Source: an uncultured Mollicutes bacterium (GTDB lineage Bacteria; Bacillota_I; Bacilli_A; UBA3375). Taken from it: a stretch of 40,172 bases of DNA. Location of the stretch: positions 1-40,172 of the forward strand of contig UWSE01000004.1 of assembly GCA_900551955.1 (NCBI GenBank). The letters run 5' to 3'. The first letter of the stretch is position 1, and every line of letters begins with the position of its first letter. Positions 1 through 6,504 of the stretch are shown here, in pieces. Below the pieces are notes generated by a model. That model had not been told where the DNA came from. It saw only the letters and a program-made list of their open reading frames with translations, and did not search any database. The translations under genes and the position numbers were made by a program.

Positions 1-1
1 A

Positions 2-325
2 AAAGCTTATATCATTTTAGCCATTGTTGGTATATGTTGTTTAATTGGGATTTGTTTTAAAATATTTTTAGCTGGAAAATTTAAAGTTATTTTTACCCTT
101 ATCTATATTATTGTAGGTTGGGCAGCAATTTTTGAAATTAAAGATATCTTTAATATGCTACCCCAAATTAGCATTATTTACTTAGTCAGTGGAGGGTTGT
201 GTTATACGATTGGTGGAGTTATTTATGCTTTATCAAAATTTAAATACCACCATTTAATTTGGCATATCTTTGTTATGGTTGCATGTTTTTTACAATATAT
301 GTGTATCTATTATTTGGTAGTGTAA
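2..325 (+). CDS. Hemolysin III / PAQR-family membrane protein, 3' part
   Basis: The reading frame is open from the window edge to the TAA at 323-325 and gives the last 107 residues of a membrane protein; the start lies outside the window. Several hydrophobic segments alternate with short polar turns. The final segment carries the family's conserved histidine pattern (HHLIWHIFV) preceded by a GGxxYTxGG-type turn and a YALSKFK stretch, as in YqfA/hemolysin III proteins of Bacillota. The family consists of seven-helix integral membrane proteins related to PAQR receptors; the His residues are thought to bind metal, and the haemolytic role of most members is unproven. The stop is followed after one base by the ATG of truA, so the two genes are probably co-transcribed. 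The fragment is assigned by recognition of the C-terminal motif only. Confidence 0.8.
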   Translation, partial: KAYIILAIVGICCLIGICFKIFLAGKFKVIFTLIYIIVGWAAIFEIKDIFNMLPQISIIYLVSGGLCYTIGGVIYALSKFKYHHLIWHIFVMVACFLQYMCIYYLVV

Positions 326-326
326 T

Positions 327-1055
327 ATGAAAGTACTTTTAACAATCATGTATGATGGGTCAAAATATCAGGGTTATGCTACCCAACCCCACAAAAAAAC
401 TATTCAAGATGTTATAGAAGAGAAGTTGTCTTTATTATATAAAAGACCGATAAAAACTATTGCTGCTAGTCGAACTGATAGTGGTGTGCATGCCTTAGAT
501 CAAAAGGTGATGTATGAAGATATAAATAATGTAATGAGTATAGGAGAAATAGAAAAAGCTCTAAATTCGTTACTTCCTGATAATATAGTTGTTAAAGAAG
601 TAATAGAAGTTGGAGATGACTTTCACCCACGTTATTTAGTCAAACAAAAAACTTACAAATATATCATTACTACCAAACGAGAACCGTTTTGCGTAGCTTA
701 TAAATATTATTTTCCTTATCATATTGATATTGACAAAGTTAATGATGCAATCCCACTATTATTAGGAACCCATGACTTTACTAGTTTTTGTTGTGTCAAT
801 ACCGACGTTGAGGATAAAGTTAGAACTATTACTAATCTAACGTGTCAACAAATTGATGATGATATTGTATTTAGTGTTACAGGTAAAGGATTCTTATACA
901 ATATGGTCAGAATAATTGTCGGAACATTGGTAGATGTTGGTCAAGGACGAATTACTAAAGAAGAACTTAACAATATCTTACAAGCTCGTGATCGAAAATT
1001 AGCAGGGAAAACATTCCCACCTAACGGTTTATATTTGGTATCAATAGAATACTAA
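327..1055 (+). CDS. truA: tRNA pseudouridine(38-40) synthase TruA
   Basis: TruA isomerises uridines 38, 39 and 40 in the anticodon arm of many tRNAs to pseudouridine. The 242-residue length is normal for the family. The catalytic Asp is D51 in the signature ASRTDSGVHA (residues 47-56), and the N-terminal MYDGSKYQGY segment matches the first RNA-binding strand. The C-terminal half has the typical FLYNMVRIIVGTL motif. The ATG lies one base after the stop of the preceding membrane protein and has only a weak upstream Shine-Dalgarno sequence, so translational coupling is likely. It sits upstream of two lipoprotein genes that have their own promoter signal. Nothing unusual is seen in the protein. 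Confidence 0.96.
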   Translation: MKVLLTIMYDGSKYQGYATQPHKKTIQDVIEEKLSLLYKRPIKTIAASRTDSGVHALDQKVMYEDINNVMSIGEIEKALNSLLPDNIVVKEVIEVGDDFHPRYLVKQKTYKYIITTKREPFCVAYKYYFPYHIDIDKVNDAIPLLLGTHDFTSFCCVNTDVEDKVRTITNLTCQQIDDDIVFSVTGKGFLYNMVRIIVGTLVDVGQGRITKEELNNILQARDRKLAGKTFPPNGLYLVSIEY

Positions 1056-1058
1056 TTA

Positions 1059-1067
1059 TGGTATAAT
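1059..1067 (+). promoter_or_regulatory. Extended -10 promoter for the lipoprotein pair
   Basis: TGGTATAAT is a perfect extended -10 element (TGn plus TATAAT) just past the truA stop. No convincing -35 box is seen. A start about seven bases after the -10 would put the transcript 5' end directly at the AAAGGAG ribosome-binding site (1074-1080), giving a leader of only about 8 nt. The same nonamer recurs before thiN, gltX and the YtxH-like gene in this window. Confidence 0.7.
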
Positions 1068-1081
1068 TAGCATAAAGGAGA

Positions 1082-1450
1082 ATGATGAAAAAGTTATTAA
1101 TGGTATGTGCACTATGCATTAGTGTATTATCAGGATGTGGAAGTGCCACAATTAATGATGTAAGTTTTTCTATGCAATTTAATCAATTGAATAAAGATGA
1201 AGCAACAGCAACCTTTACAGTTACTGGATTGCCAAATGACGAAGAATTTGCACAAATCCCTCAAGTAATTGTTGATAGCTTAAAAGCTCAGGAGTTAAAA
1301 CCATCTGAACGTATCACAGTTACTGTAAAAAGTCCAGACTTAAACGGACGCCACATCGATTTTGGTACATGTGTGTATCAAGATGGGAAAATTATAGAAA
1401 ACAATATTCACAATACAACAGAGGAAGAATATAAAAATTATATAGGATAG
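1082..1450 (+). CDS. Small predicted lipoprotein of unknown function
   Basis: This is a 122-residue protein whose N-terminus is a lipoprotein signal: two lysines, a hydrophobic stretch and the lipobox LSGC, with the modified cysteine at about residue 19. The mature part is a short soluble beta-rich-looking domain without cysteines except one near the C-terminus, and I recognise no family. Two in-frame ATGs (1082 and 1085) follow AAAGGAG; either could be used. It lies four bases upstream of a cyclophilin lipoprotein, so both are probably made together and act on the outer face of the membrane. A role in envelope protein folding or as a partner of that isomerase is a guess from position alone. 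Confidence 0.75.
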   Translation: MMKKLLMVCALCISVLSGCGSATINDVSFSMQFNQLNKDEATATFTVTGLPNDEEFAQIPQVIVDSLKAQELKPSERITVTVKSPDLNGRHIDFGTCVYQDGKIIENNIHNTTEEEYKNYIG

Positions 1451-1453
1451 GAT

Positions 1454-2083
1454 ATGAAAAAATTATTTAAAATTGTTACAGTATTAGTATTAGCACTTGG
1501 AATTGCTGGGTGTGGAAGTAAAACAAATCAACCTGAAGGTCCAATTGCTACAATTGTAGTTAAAGACTATGGAACTATGACATTCCAATTATTTGATGAT
1601 GTACCAAACACAGTTAAAAACTTTATTTCTTTAGCTAATCAAGGTTATTATAACGGATTAACCTTCCATCGTTTAGTCAAAGACTTTATGATTCAAGGTG
1701 GTGACCCTGAAGGAACAGGTATGGGAGGACCAGGCTATAGCATTAAAGGAGAATTTAACAAAAACAAAGTATTGAATACTCATAAACACCTTAAAGGTGC
1801 AATTGCTATGGCTCGTAGTTCTGATAATGATAGTGCTGGATCTCAATTCTACATAGTTTTCAATGAACAAGCATGTAAAAGCTTAGAAGGTAACTATGCA
1901 GTATTTGGTCAATTACTTTCAGGAGAGGATGTATTAGATAAATTAAATAAAGCACCACTTATGCCAGCAGACCCAACAACAGGAAAAACTTCAGAGCAAC
2001 CTGAACCACAAATAATCATCGAATCTATCACTGTTGATACTAAAGGAGTTGAATACGGTGAACCAGAAAAAATAGTCAAATAA
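1454..2083 (+). CDS. Cyclophilin-type peptidyl-prolyl isomerase lipoprotein
   Basis: The first 20 residues form a lipoprotein signal ending in the lipobox GIAGC (Cys20), so the enzyme should be tethered to the outer face of the membrane. Residues 30-200 are a cyclophilin domain with the active-site pattern FHRLVKDFMIQGGD (Arg73, Phe78, Gln81), GSQFYIV and the closing FGQLLSGEDVLD. Such enzymes speed up cis/trans isomerisation of Xaa-Pro bonds in exported proteins. It follows the small lipoprotein gene after three bases (TAG-gat-ATG) and is followed by a promoter and a hairpin belonging to the rimP operon, which could also end this transcript. The acidic/proline-rich C-terminal tail (about residues 172-209) is longer than in minimal cyclophilins. 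Confidence 0.93.
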   Translation: MKKLFKIVTVLVLALGIAGCGSKTNQPEGPIATIVVKDYGTMTFQLFDDVPNTVKNFISLANQGYYNGLTFHRLVKDFMIQGGDPEGTGMGGPGYSIKGEFNKNKVLNTHKHLKGAIAMARSSDNDSAGSQFYIVFNEQACKSLEGNYAVFGQLLSGEDVLDKLNKAPLMPADPTTGKTSEQPEPQIIIESITVDTKGVEYGEPEKIVK

Positions 2084-2113
2084 TCACCGAATAAAGCAAT
2101 AAATTGTTATAAT
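2084..2113 (+). promoter_or_regulatory. Promoter of the rimP-nusA-infB operon
   Basis: TGTTATAAT (2105-2113) is an extended -10 element. Eighteen bases upstream of TATAAT lies TCACCG (2084-2089), and the surrounding octamer AATCACCG occurs at exactly the same distance before the thiN promoter, so it may be a non-consensus -35 or a shared factor site. The predicted start near base 2120 is immediately before the hairpin, so nearly the whole leader is hairpin, T-tract and ribosome-binding site. Confidence 0.65.
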
Positions 2114-2119
2114 AAAAAC

Positions 2120-2150
2120 GAAAAAGAAGTGGGAAACCACTTCTGTTTTT
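2120..2150 (+). terminator. GNRA-loop hairpin plus T-tract before rimP (attenuator or terminator)
   Basis: GAAGTGG (2126-2132) pairs perfectly with CCACTTC (2137-2143) around a GAAA tetraloop; the next pair A2125-T2144 extends it, and a T-run (2146-2150) follows. The A-run upstream and T-run downstream give standard intrinsic-terminator geometry. It lies downstream of the operon's own -10 element and 12 bases before the rimP ATG, so besides ending the lipoprotein transcript it should cause premature termination of transcripts from the rimP promoter. Confidence 0.75.
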
Positions 2151-2162
2151 AATAGGAGCGGT

Positions 2163-2594
2163 ATGAATGAACTTTTTAATAGTTTTGAAGAAATACTAAA
2201 TGAACATGGTTATTCACTTTATGATTTAGAATTTATCAAAAAAAGTAATATCTTGTCAGTGTTGATTGAAAGAACTGATGGTGAAAATATCAATATTGAT
2301 GATTGTGTTAAAGTGAGTGAAATATTAAATCAATATTTAGACAGCCACGAATTTTATGATGAGGCATATACTCTTGACGTATCAAGTCCAGGGATAATGC
2401 GTCCATTAAAAACAAAAAACCATTATCAACAACAAATTGGTAATGAAATAGAAATTAATTTATACCAAAAAGATCCTAAATTAAATACTAAAAAGGTTAT
2501 AGGGATTTTAGAAGAAGTCGATGAAGAAGAAATAGTAATTGACGGTAATCATTTTAGTTTTAAACAAATAACCAAAGCAAATGTGACTTTTTAA
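2163..2594 (+). CDS. rimP: Ribosome maturation factor RimP
   Basis: RimP assists maturation of the 30S subunit. The 143-residue protein has the family's two-domain layout: an alpha/beta N-terminal domain (about 1-82) containing ERTDGENINIDDCVKVSE and LDVSSPGI, then a small SH3-like barrel to the end. The start is supported by AGGAG at 2154-2158, five bases before the ATG. It is the first gene of the conserved rimP-nusA-ylxR-ylxQ-infB operon and follows a promoter/hairpin leader. The sequence looks complete and normal. Confidence 0.95.
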   Translation: MNELFNSFEEILNEHGYSLYDLEFIKKSNILSVLIERTDGENINIDDCVKVSEILNQYLDSHEFYDEAYTLDVSSPGIMRPLKTKNHYQQQIGNEIEINLYQKDPKLNTKKVIGILEEVDEEEIVIDGNHFSFKQITKANVTF

Positions 2595-2605
2595 GGAGAA
2601 AGACA

Positions 2606-3709
2606 ATGACAAAAAATCAAAAAATATTTGCCAGTATTAATGCTTTAGTAGAGGCTGAAGAAATTGCACCAGAATTAGTGGTATCAGGTTTAGAAGAAGC
2701 GGTAGCAATTGCTTGTAAAAAACATTATGGAATAGATAATGTAACAGTTATCTTCGATATGGAAAGTAAACGAATCAAAATTAGTGGAGAAAAAGAAATC
2801 GTTGATGAACAAGTAATGGGTGAAGCATTTGACCCAACTCAACATATTGATATCAATGAAGCAAAAGAAACAAAACCTAATTCAAAAGTTGGTCAAACTT
2901 TTAAATATCGTTTAAAATTAGTCCCTGAGGTAATGGATCGATCAACTATTGCTACAGCAAAACAAGTGTTTAGACAAAAATTACGTGAAGCTAAATATCA
3001 AAAAATCTTACATGATTACAATGATAAAGTTGGACAAATTGTTTTAGGTAATTTAGCTGAAGAAAAAAATAAATTTATGTACTTCAAATTACCAGGAAAT
3101 GTTGAAGCAGTACTTCCTGAAAAATTACAAACACCAAACGAAGAGTTAGATCCACGTACACCGATTCCATTAATGATTGAAAAAATTGAACCACAATCTA
3201 AAAAAGGACCAAAAATTGTAGTATCAAGAAAACGTCCTAAAATTGTTGAATACGAAATGACAAATGCAATTCCTGAAATTGCTAACGGTATGATTGAAAT
3301 AAAAGCGATCGCCCGCGATGCAGGTAGTCGTAGTAAAGTAGCGATTGCCCAAACAAGTGACGATGATATTGATATTATTGGTTCAGCAATTGGAAGCAAT
3401 GGTAGCCGCATTAACCAGGTTAAAAAAGCGTTAGGTGGAGAAAACATTGATTTAATCGAATACTTTGATGATGAAATTATGTTTATCTCAAATGCCTTGG
3501 CACCAGCCTTAGTTACGGCAGTACAAATTTTAGATCCAGAAGAAAAAGTATCTCGTGTTATTGTACCAGATGATCAATTGTCATTAGCAATCGGTGGAGG
3601 AGGACAAAACGTACGATTAGCTTCACAACTAACTGATTGGAAAATTGATATCGAAAGCGAGAGCGATGCGCAAGCTGCAGGTATAAACTATGAAGACGAC
3701 ATCATTTAG
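2606..3709 (+). CDS. nusA: Transcription termination/antitermination factor NusA
   Basis: NusA binds RNA polymerase and modulates pausing, intrinsic termination and antitermination. The 367 residues comprise the N-terminal polymerase-binding domain (about 1-125), an S1 domain (about 133-200), KH1 with GSAIGSNGSR (about 258-267) and KH2 with LAIGGGGQNVRLA (about 328-340). There are no C-terminal acidic repeats, as usual in Bacillota. An AAGGAG ribosome-binding site precedes the ATG. The last 20 bases overlap the start of ylxR. Because the operon leader contains a hairpin with a T-tract, NusA is a candidate to feed back on its own operon. Confidence 0.97.
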   Translation: MTKNQKIFASINALVEAEEIAPELVVSGLEEAVAIACKKHYGIDNVTVIFDMESKRIKISGEKEIVDEQVMGEAFDPTQHIDINEAKETKPNSKVGQTFKYRLKLVPEVMDRSTIATAKQVFRQKLREAKYQKILHDYNDKVGQIVLGNLAEEKNKFMYFKLPGNVEAVLPEKLQTPNEELDPRTPIPLMIEKIEPQSKKGPKIVVSRKRPKIVEYEMTNAIPEIANGMIEIKAIARDAGSRSKVAIAQTSDDDIDIIGSAIGSNGSRINQVKKALGGENIDLIEYFDDEIMFISNALAPALVTAVQILDPEEKVSRVIVPDDQLSLAIGGGGQNVRLASQLTDWKIDIESESDAQAAGINYEDDII

Positions 3710-3953
3710 AACTTGTGTTGTCTGTCGTAAAAAATTTATGCAAGACGAGCTCATTAGAATTACCAAAGTAAATGATATATGGTATGTTAATCCCAATAAC
3801 AAATACCAAGGTCGAAGTATTTATCTAGAAAATGATCCTGCTCATTTTGACAAATTTTTCAAAATGGCAAAAAGATTTAATATAAGTAGTGATAATCTAG
3901 AAGAGATTAAAAGAGAATTAGAGGATATTTGTGAAAAACAAATCAATATTTAA
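3690..3953 (+). CDS. ylxR: YlxR family RNA-binding protein
   Basis: This 87-residue basic protein has the YlxR signature RTCVVCRKKF at residues 6-15 and a degenerate form of the GRGAY motif (GRSIYL, about 41-46). Members of the family bind RNA and have been linked to control of RNase P; the exact role is not settled. The start codon lies 20 bases inside the end of nusA and the 3' end overlaps ylxQ by 23 bases, an arrangement typical of this operon. The usual Cys pair is present (Cys9 and Cys12). Confidence 0.9.
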   Translation: MKTTSFRTCVVCRKKFMQDELIRITKVNDIWYVNPNNKYQGRSIYLENDPAHFDKFFKMAKRFNISSDNLEEIKRELEDICEKQINI

Positions 3954-4242
3954 ATTAATTGGTTTAATGCATGTTAGTTCTAGTTTGGTATACGGATTTG
4001 ATTCAATTATGAATATTATCTTCACGCCTAAACTAAAATGCATTATTGTTGGATCTTCTAGTAGTTTAAAAACAATTAAGCGGATCCAAGACAAAGCACT
4101 TACATATAATAAAGAATTATTTATAGTTGATGAGAGTGATTATACAATTGCTCAAGCATTAGGAAAAGAAAATGTAAAAATAATTGGTTTAACCGATCAA
4201 GGTTTCTATAAAAAAATTAAATTAATAGCACAAGGAGAATAA
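3931..4242 (+). CDS. ylxQ: YlxQ, L7Ae-like ribosomal/RNA-binding protein
   Basis: This 103-residue protein starts with GTG inside the end of ylxR, with GAGG just upstream. It has the L7Ae/L30e-like alpha-beta-alpha fold pattern, with a central hydrophobic strand (CIIVGSSSS), an exposed helix and a second strand (ELFIVDES) leading to ALGKENVKIIGLTD near the C-terminus. Family members bind kink-turn RNA. Position between ylxR and infB is diagnostic. The N-terminal glycine motif of classical L7Ae proteins (GxxxxxK) is replaced by VYGFDSIMNI, so this copy is diverged. Its TAA shares one base with the infB ATG. Confidence 0.85.
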   Translation: MKNKSIFKLIGLMHVSSSLVYGFDSIMNIIFTPKLKCIIVGSSSSLKTIKRIQDKALTYNKELFIVDESDYTIAQALGKENVKIIGLTDQGFYKKIKLIAQGE

Positions 4243-6497
4243 TGGGAAAAATAAGAATATATGAATGGGCCAAACAAAACGGTAAACGATCAACAGATAT
4301 TGTAAAAGCATTACAACAACATGGGCACAAAGTGCGTAACCATACTTCAAGTATAGAAGAAGATATTTTAAATGCATTGTTTAGAGATGAAGTTGAAACT
4401 GTTAGTGAAATCAAAGTAGAGAAAAAACCAACTACTCGTAAACCAAGCGAGAAAAAAGAAAATAGTAAGCTTGCAGATAAAAAACCAGCGAGAAGCACTA
4501 ACAACAAAGAATTTAAACCACGTGGTAATAAAGTAAACAACGATGTAAAAATAGAAGCACCTGCAGCTGAAAGTGGAAAACCTAACAGCAAAAACATCCA
4601 AAACAAAAACAACAAACGTCACCATGAAAAAGTTGATCGTTTTGCCGAATTTGATAATAAAGAGCAAAACGTATTAGTTGATCATAAAACTCGTACGCAA
4701 CTTAAAAAAGAAGCCCGTCTTGAACGTGAAAAAGAATTAAAAGAACAAACAACTATTATAACTTGGTCAGATGATATGACAGTATCAAAATTTGCCAATG
4801 CTATTAATATTCCTGCCAATGATATTATTGCTAAATTATTTGAATTAGGAATCATGGCAACATTAAACCAATTGATTGATAAAGAAAGTGCTGAAATATT
4901 ATGTACAGATTATAATGTAGAAATTAAAGATGATGAATCAAACATGGAATATGAATTTGAATCTTTAATTCCAACATATAGCGATGAAGATCGAGTTAAA
5001 CGTCCGCCAATTGTAACTGTAATGGGACACGTAGATCACGGTAAAACTACTTTACTTGATACTTTACGTCAAACACACGTTACTGATAAAGAATCAGGGG
5101 GAATTACCCAACACATTGGAGCTTACCAAATTGAAAAAGATGGTAAAGTTATTACATTCTTAGACACCCCAGGACATGCAGCCTTCTCAGCGATGCGTGC
5201 TCGTGGTGCTAATATTACTGACATTACGATTTTAGTAGTAGCTGCTGATGATGGGGTAATGCCGCAAACAAAAGAAGCCTTAGCTCATGCAAAAGAAGCT
5301 AATACTCCTTTAATAGTTGCTGTTAACAAAATTGATAAGCCTGAAGCTAATCCTGAAAAAGTAATGAGTGAATTAGCCGAATTAGGAGTTATTGCAGAAG
5401 AATGGGGAGGAGATACACCATTTGTTCAAATAAGTGCCAAAACTGGACAAGGTGTTGATGAATTAATAGATTACATAGATGTAATTAGTGAATTACACAA
5501 CTATAAAGCAATGGCCAATGTCCCAGGATTTGGAACAGTAATTGAAGCCAACCTAGATAAAGGACGTGGTCCTGTTGCGACTATTTTAGTCGAAGAAGGT
5601 GAAGTTCATACCGGAGATGCTATTGTAATAGGACATACTTGGGGAACTGTAAGAAAAATGGAAGATGAATTTGGGCAAACTCACAAAGTTGCCAATGCAA
5701 GCCAACCAGTGCAAATTATGGGACTTAAAGCAGTTCCTGAAGCCGGAGATAAATTCATCGTGATGGAAAATGCTAAAGAAGCACAAGTAATTGGGGAAAA
5801 ACGTAGTGAAATCTTTGCCCAAAAAGCTCGTAATGCAGCACATGCCATGAGTCTTGAAGAATTAAATATGAAAATTGCTGAAGGTAGTGTGAAAGAATTA
5901 CCAATCGTGTTAAAAGCCGATGTGCAAGGTAGTGTAGAGGCATTAGCAAGCAGTTTAGAAGATATCGAAGTAAATGGTGTTAAAGCTCGAGTTGTTTATA
6001 AAGCGGTTGGAGCAATTAATGAAAGTGATGCGATGTTAGCTAGTACATCAAATGCAATTTTAATTGGATTTAATGTTCGTCCTGATAATGTTGCTCGTCA
6101 AGTAATTGAAACTGAAGGTGTTGAGTTATTACTTAACAGTGTAATTTATAAAATCATTGAGGAAATTGAAGACTCAATGAGTGGAATGCGTGATAAAAAA
6201 TATCGAGAAGAAATTATTGGATATGCGGATGTACTTGAAATCTTCAAGATTTCTGGAGTTGGAAAAGTACTAGGAGCAGAAGTTAGAGAAGGTAAAATTA
6301 TTCGCGATAGTAAAATTCGTTTAATCCGCGATGGAATTGTCGTTTATAATGGAGATATTGGTCAATTAAAACGTCATAAAGATGAAGTTAAAGAAGTTGT
6401 TGCTGGACAAGACTGTGGTATTAGCTTCAAAGACTTTGATGATGTTAAAAAAGGTGACCAAATCGAAAGTTATATTTTAGAAGAAGAATTAGAATAG
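4242..6497 (+). CDS. infB: Translation initiation factor IF-2
   Basis: IF-2 is the GTPase that brings fMet-tRNA to the 30S subunit and promotes subunit joining. The 751 residues show an N-terminal IF2-N helical domain (1-50), a Lys/Asn-rich linker (about 55-165), a second IF2-N domain (about 172-222), then the G domain with GHVDHGKTT (about 261-269), DTPGHAAF, NKID and SAKTGQG motifs, and domains II, III and C2 ending in EEELE. The GGITQHIGAY switch sequence is intact. SD AAGGAG lies five bases before the ATG. The usual downstream partner rbfA is missing; valS follows after only seven bases. Confidence 0.98.
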   Translation: MGKIRIYEWAKQNGKRSTDIVKALQQHGHKVRNHTSSIEEDILNALFRDEVETVSEIKVEKKPTTRKPSEKKENSKLADKKPARSTNNKEFKPRGNKVNNDVKIEAPAAESGKPNSKNIQNKNNKRHHEKVDRFAEFDNKEQNVLVDHKTRTQLKKEARLEREKELKEQTTIITWSDDMTVSKFANAINIPANDIIAKLFELGIMATLNQLIDKESAEILCTDYNVEIKDDESNMEYEFESLIPTYSDEDRVKRPPIVTVMGHVDHGKTTLLDTLRQTHVTDKESGGITQHIGAYQIEKDGKVITFLDTPGHAAFSAMRARGANITDITILVVAADDGVMPQTKEALAHAKEANTPLIVAVNKIDKPEANPEKVMSELAELGVIAEEWGGDTPFVQISAKTGQGVDELIDYIDVISELHNYKAMANVPGFGTVIEANLDKGRGPVATILVEEGEVHTGDAIVIGHTWGTVRKMEDEFGQTHKVANASQPVQIMGLKAVPEAGDKFIVMENAKEAQVIGEKRSEIFAQKARNAAHAMSLEELNMKIAEGSVKELPIVLKADVQGSVEALASSLEDIEVNGVKARVVYKAVGAINESDAMLASTSNAILIGFNVRPDNVARQVIETEGVELLLNSVIYKIIEEIEDSMSGMRDKKYREEIIGYADVLEIFKISGVGKVLGAEVREGKIIRDSKIRLIRDGIVVYNGDIGQLKRHKDEVKEVVAGQDCGISFKDFDDVKKGDQIESYILEEELE

Positions 6498-6504
6498 GAA
6501 TCTT

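Noticed and set aside
1673..5843. Antisense open frames opposite the cyclophilin, nusA and infB genes
   Set aside because: They carry no recognisable motif, have no ribosome-binding site and lie inside genes with clear conserved domains; the A/T-rich and repetitive Lys/Asn codons of infB create them.
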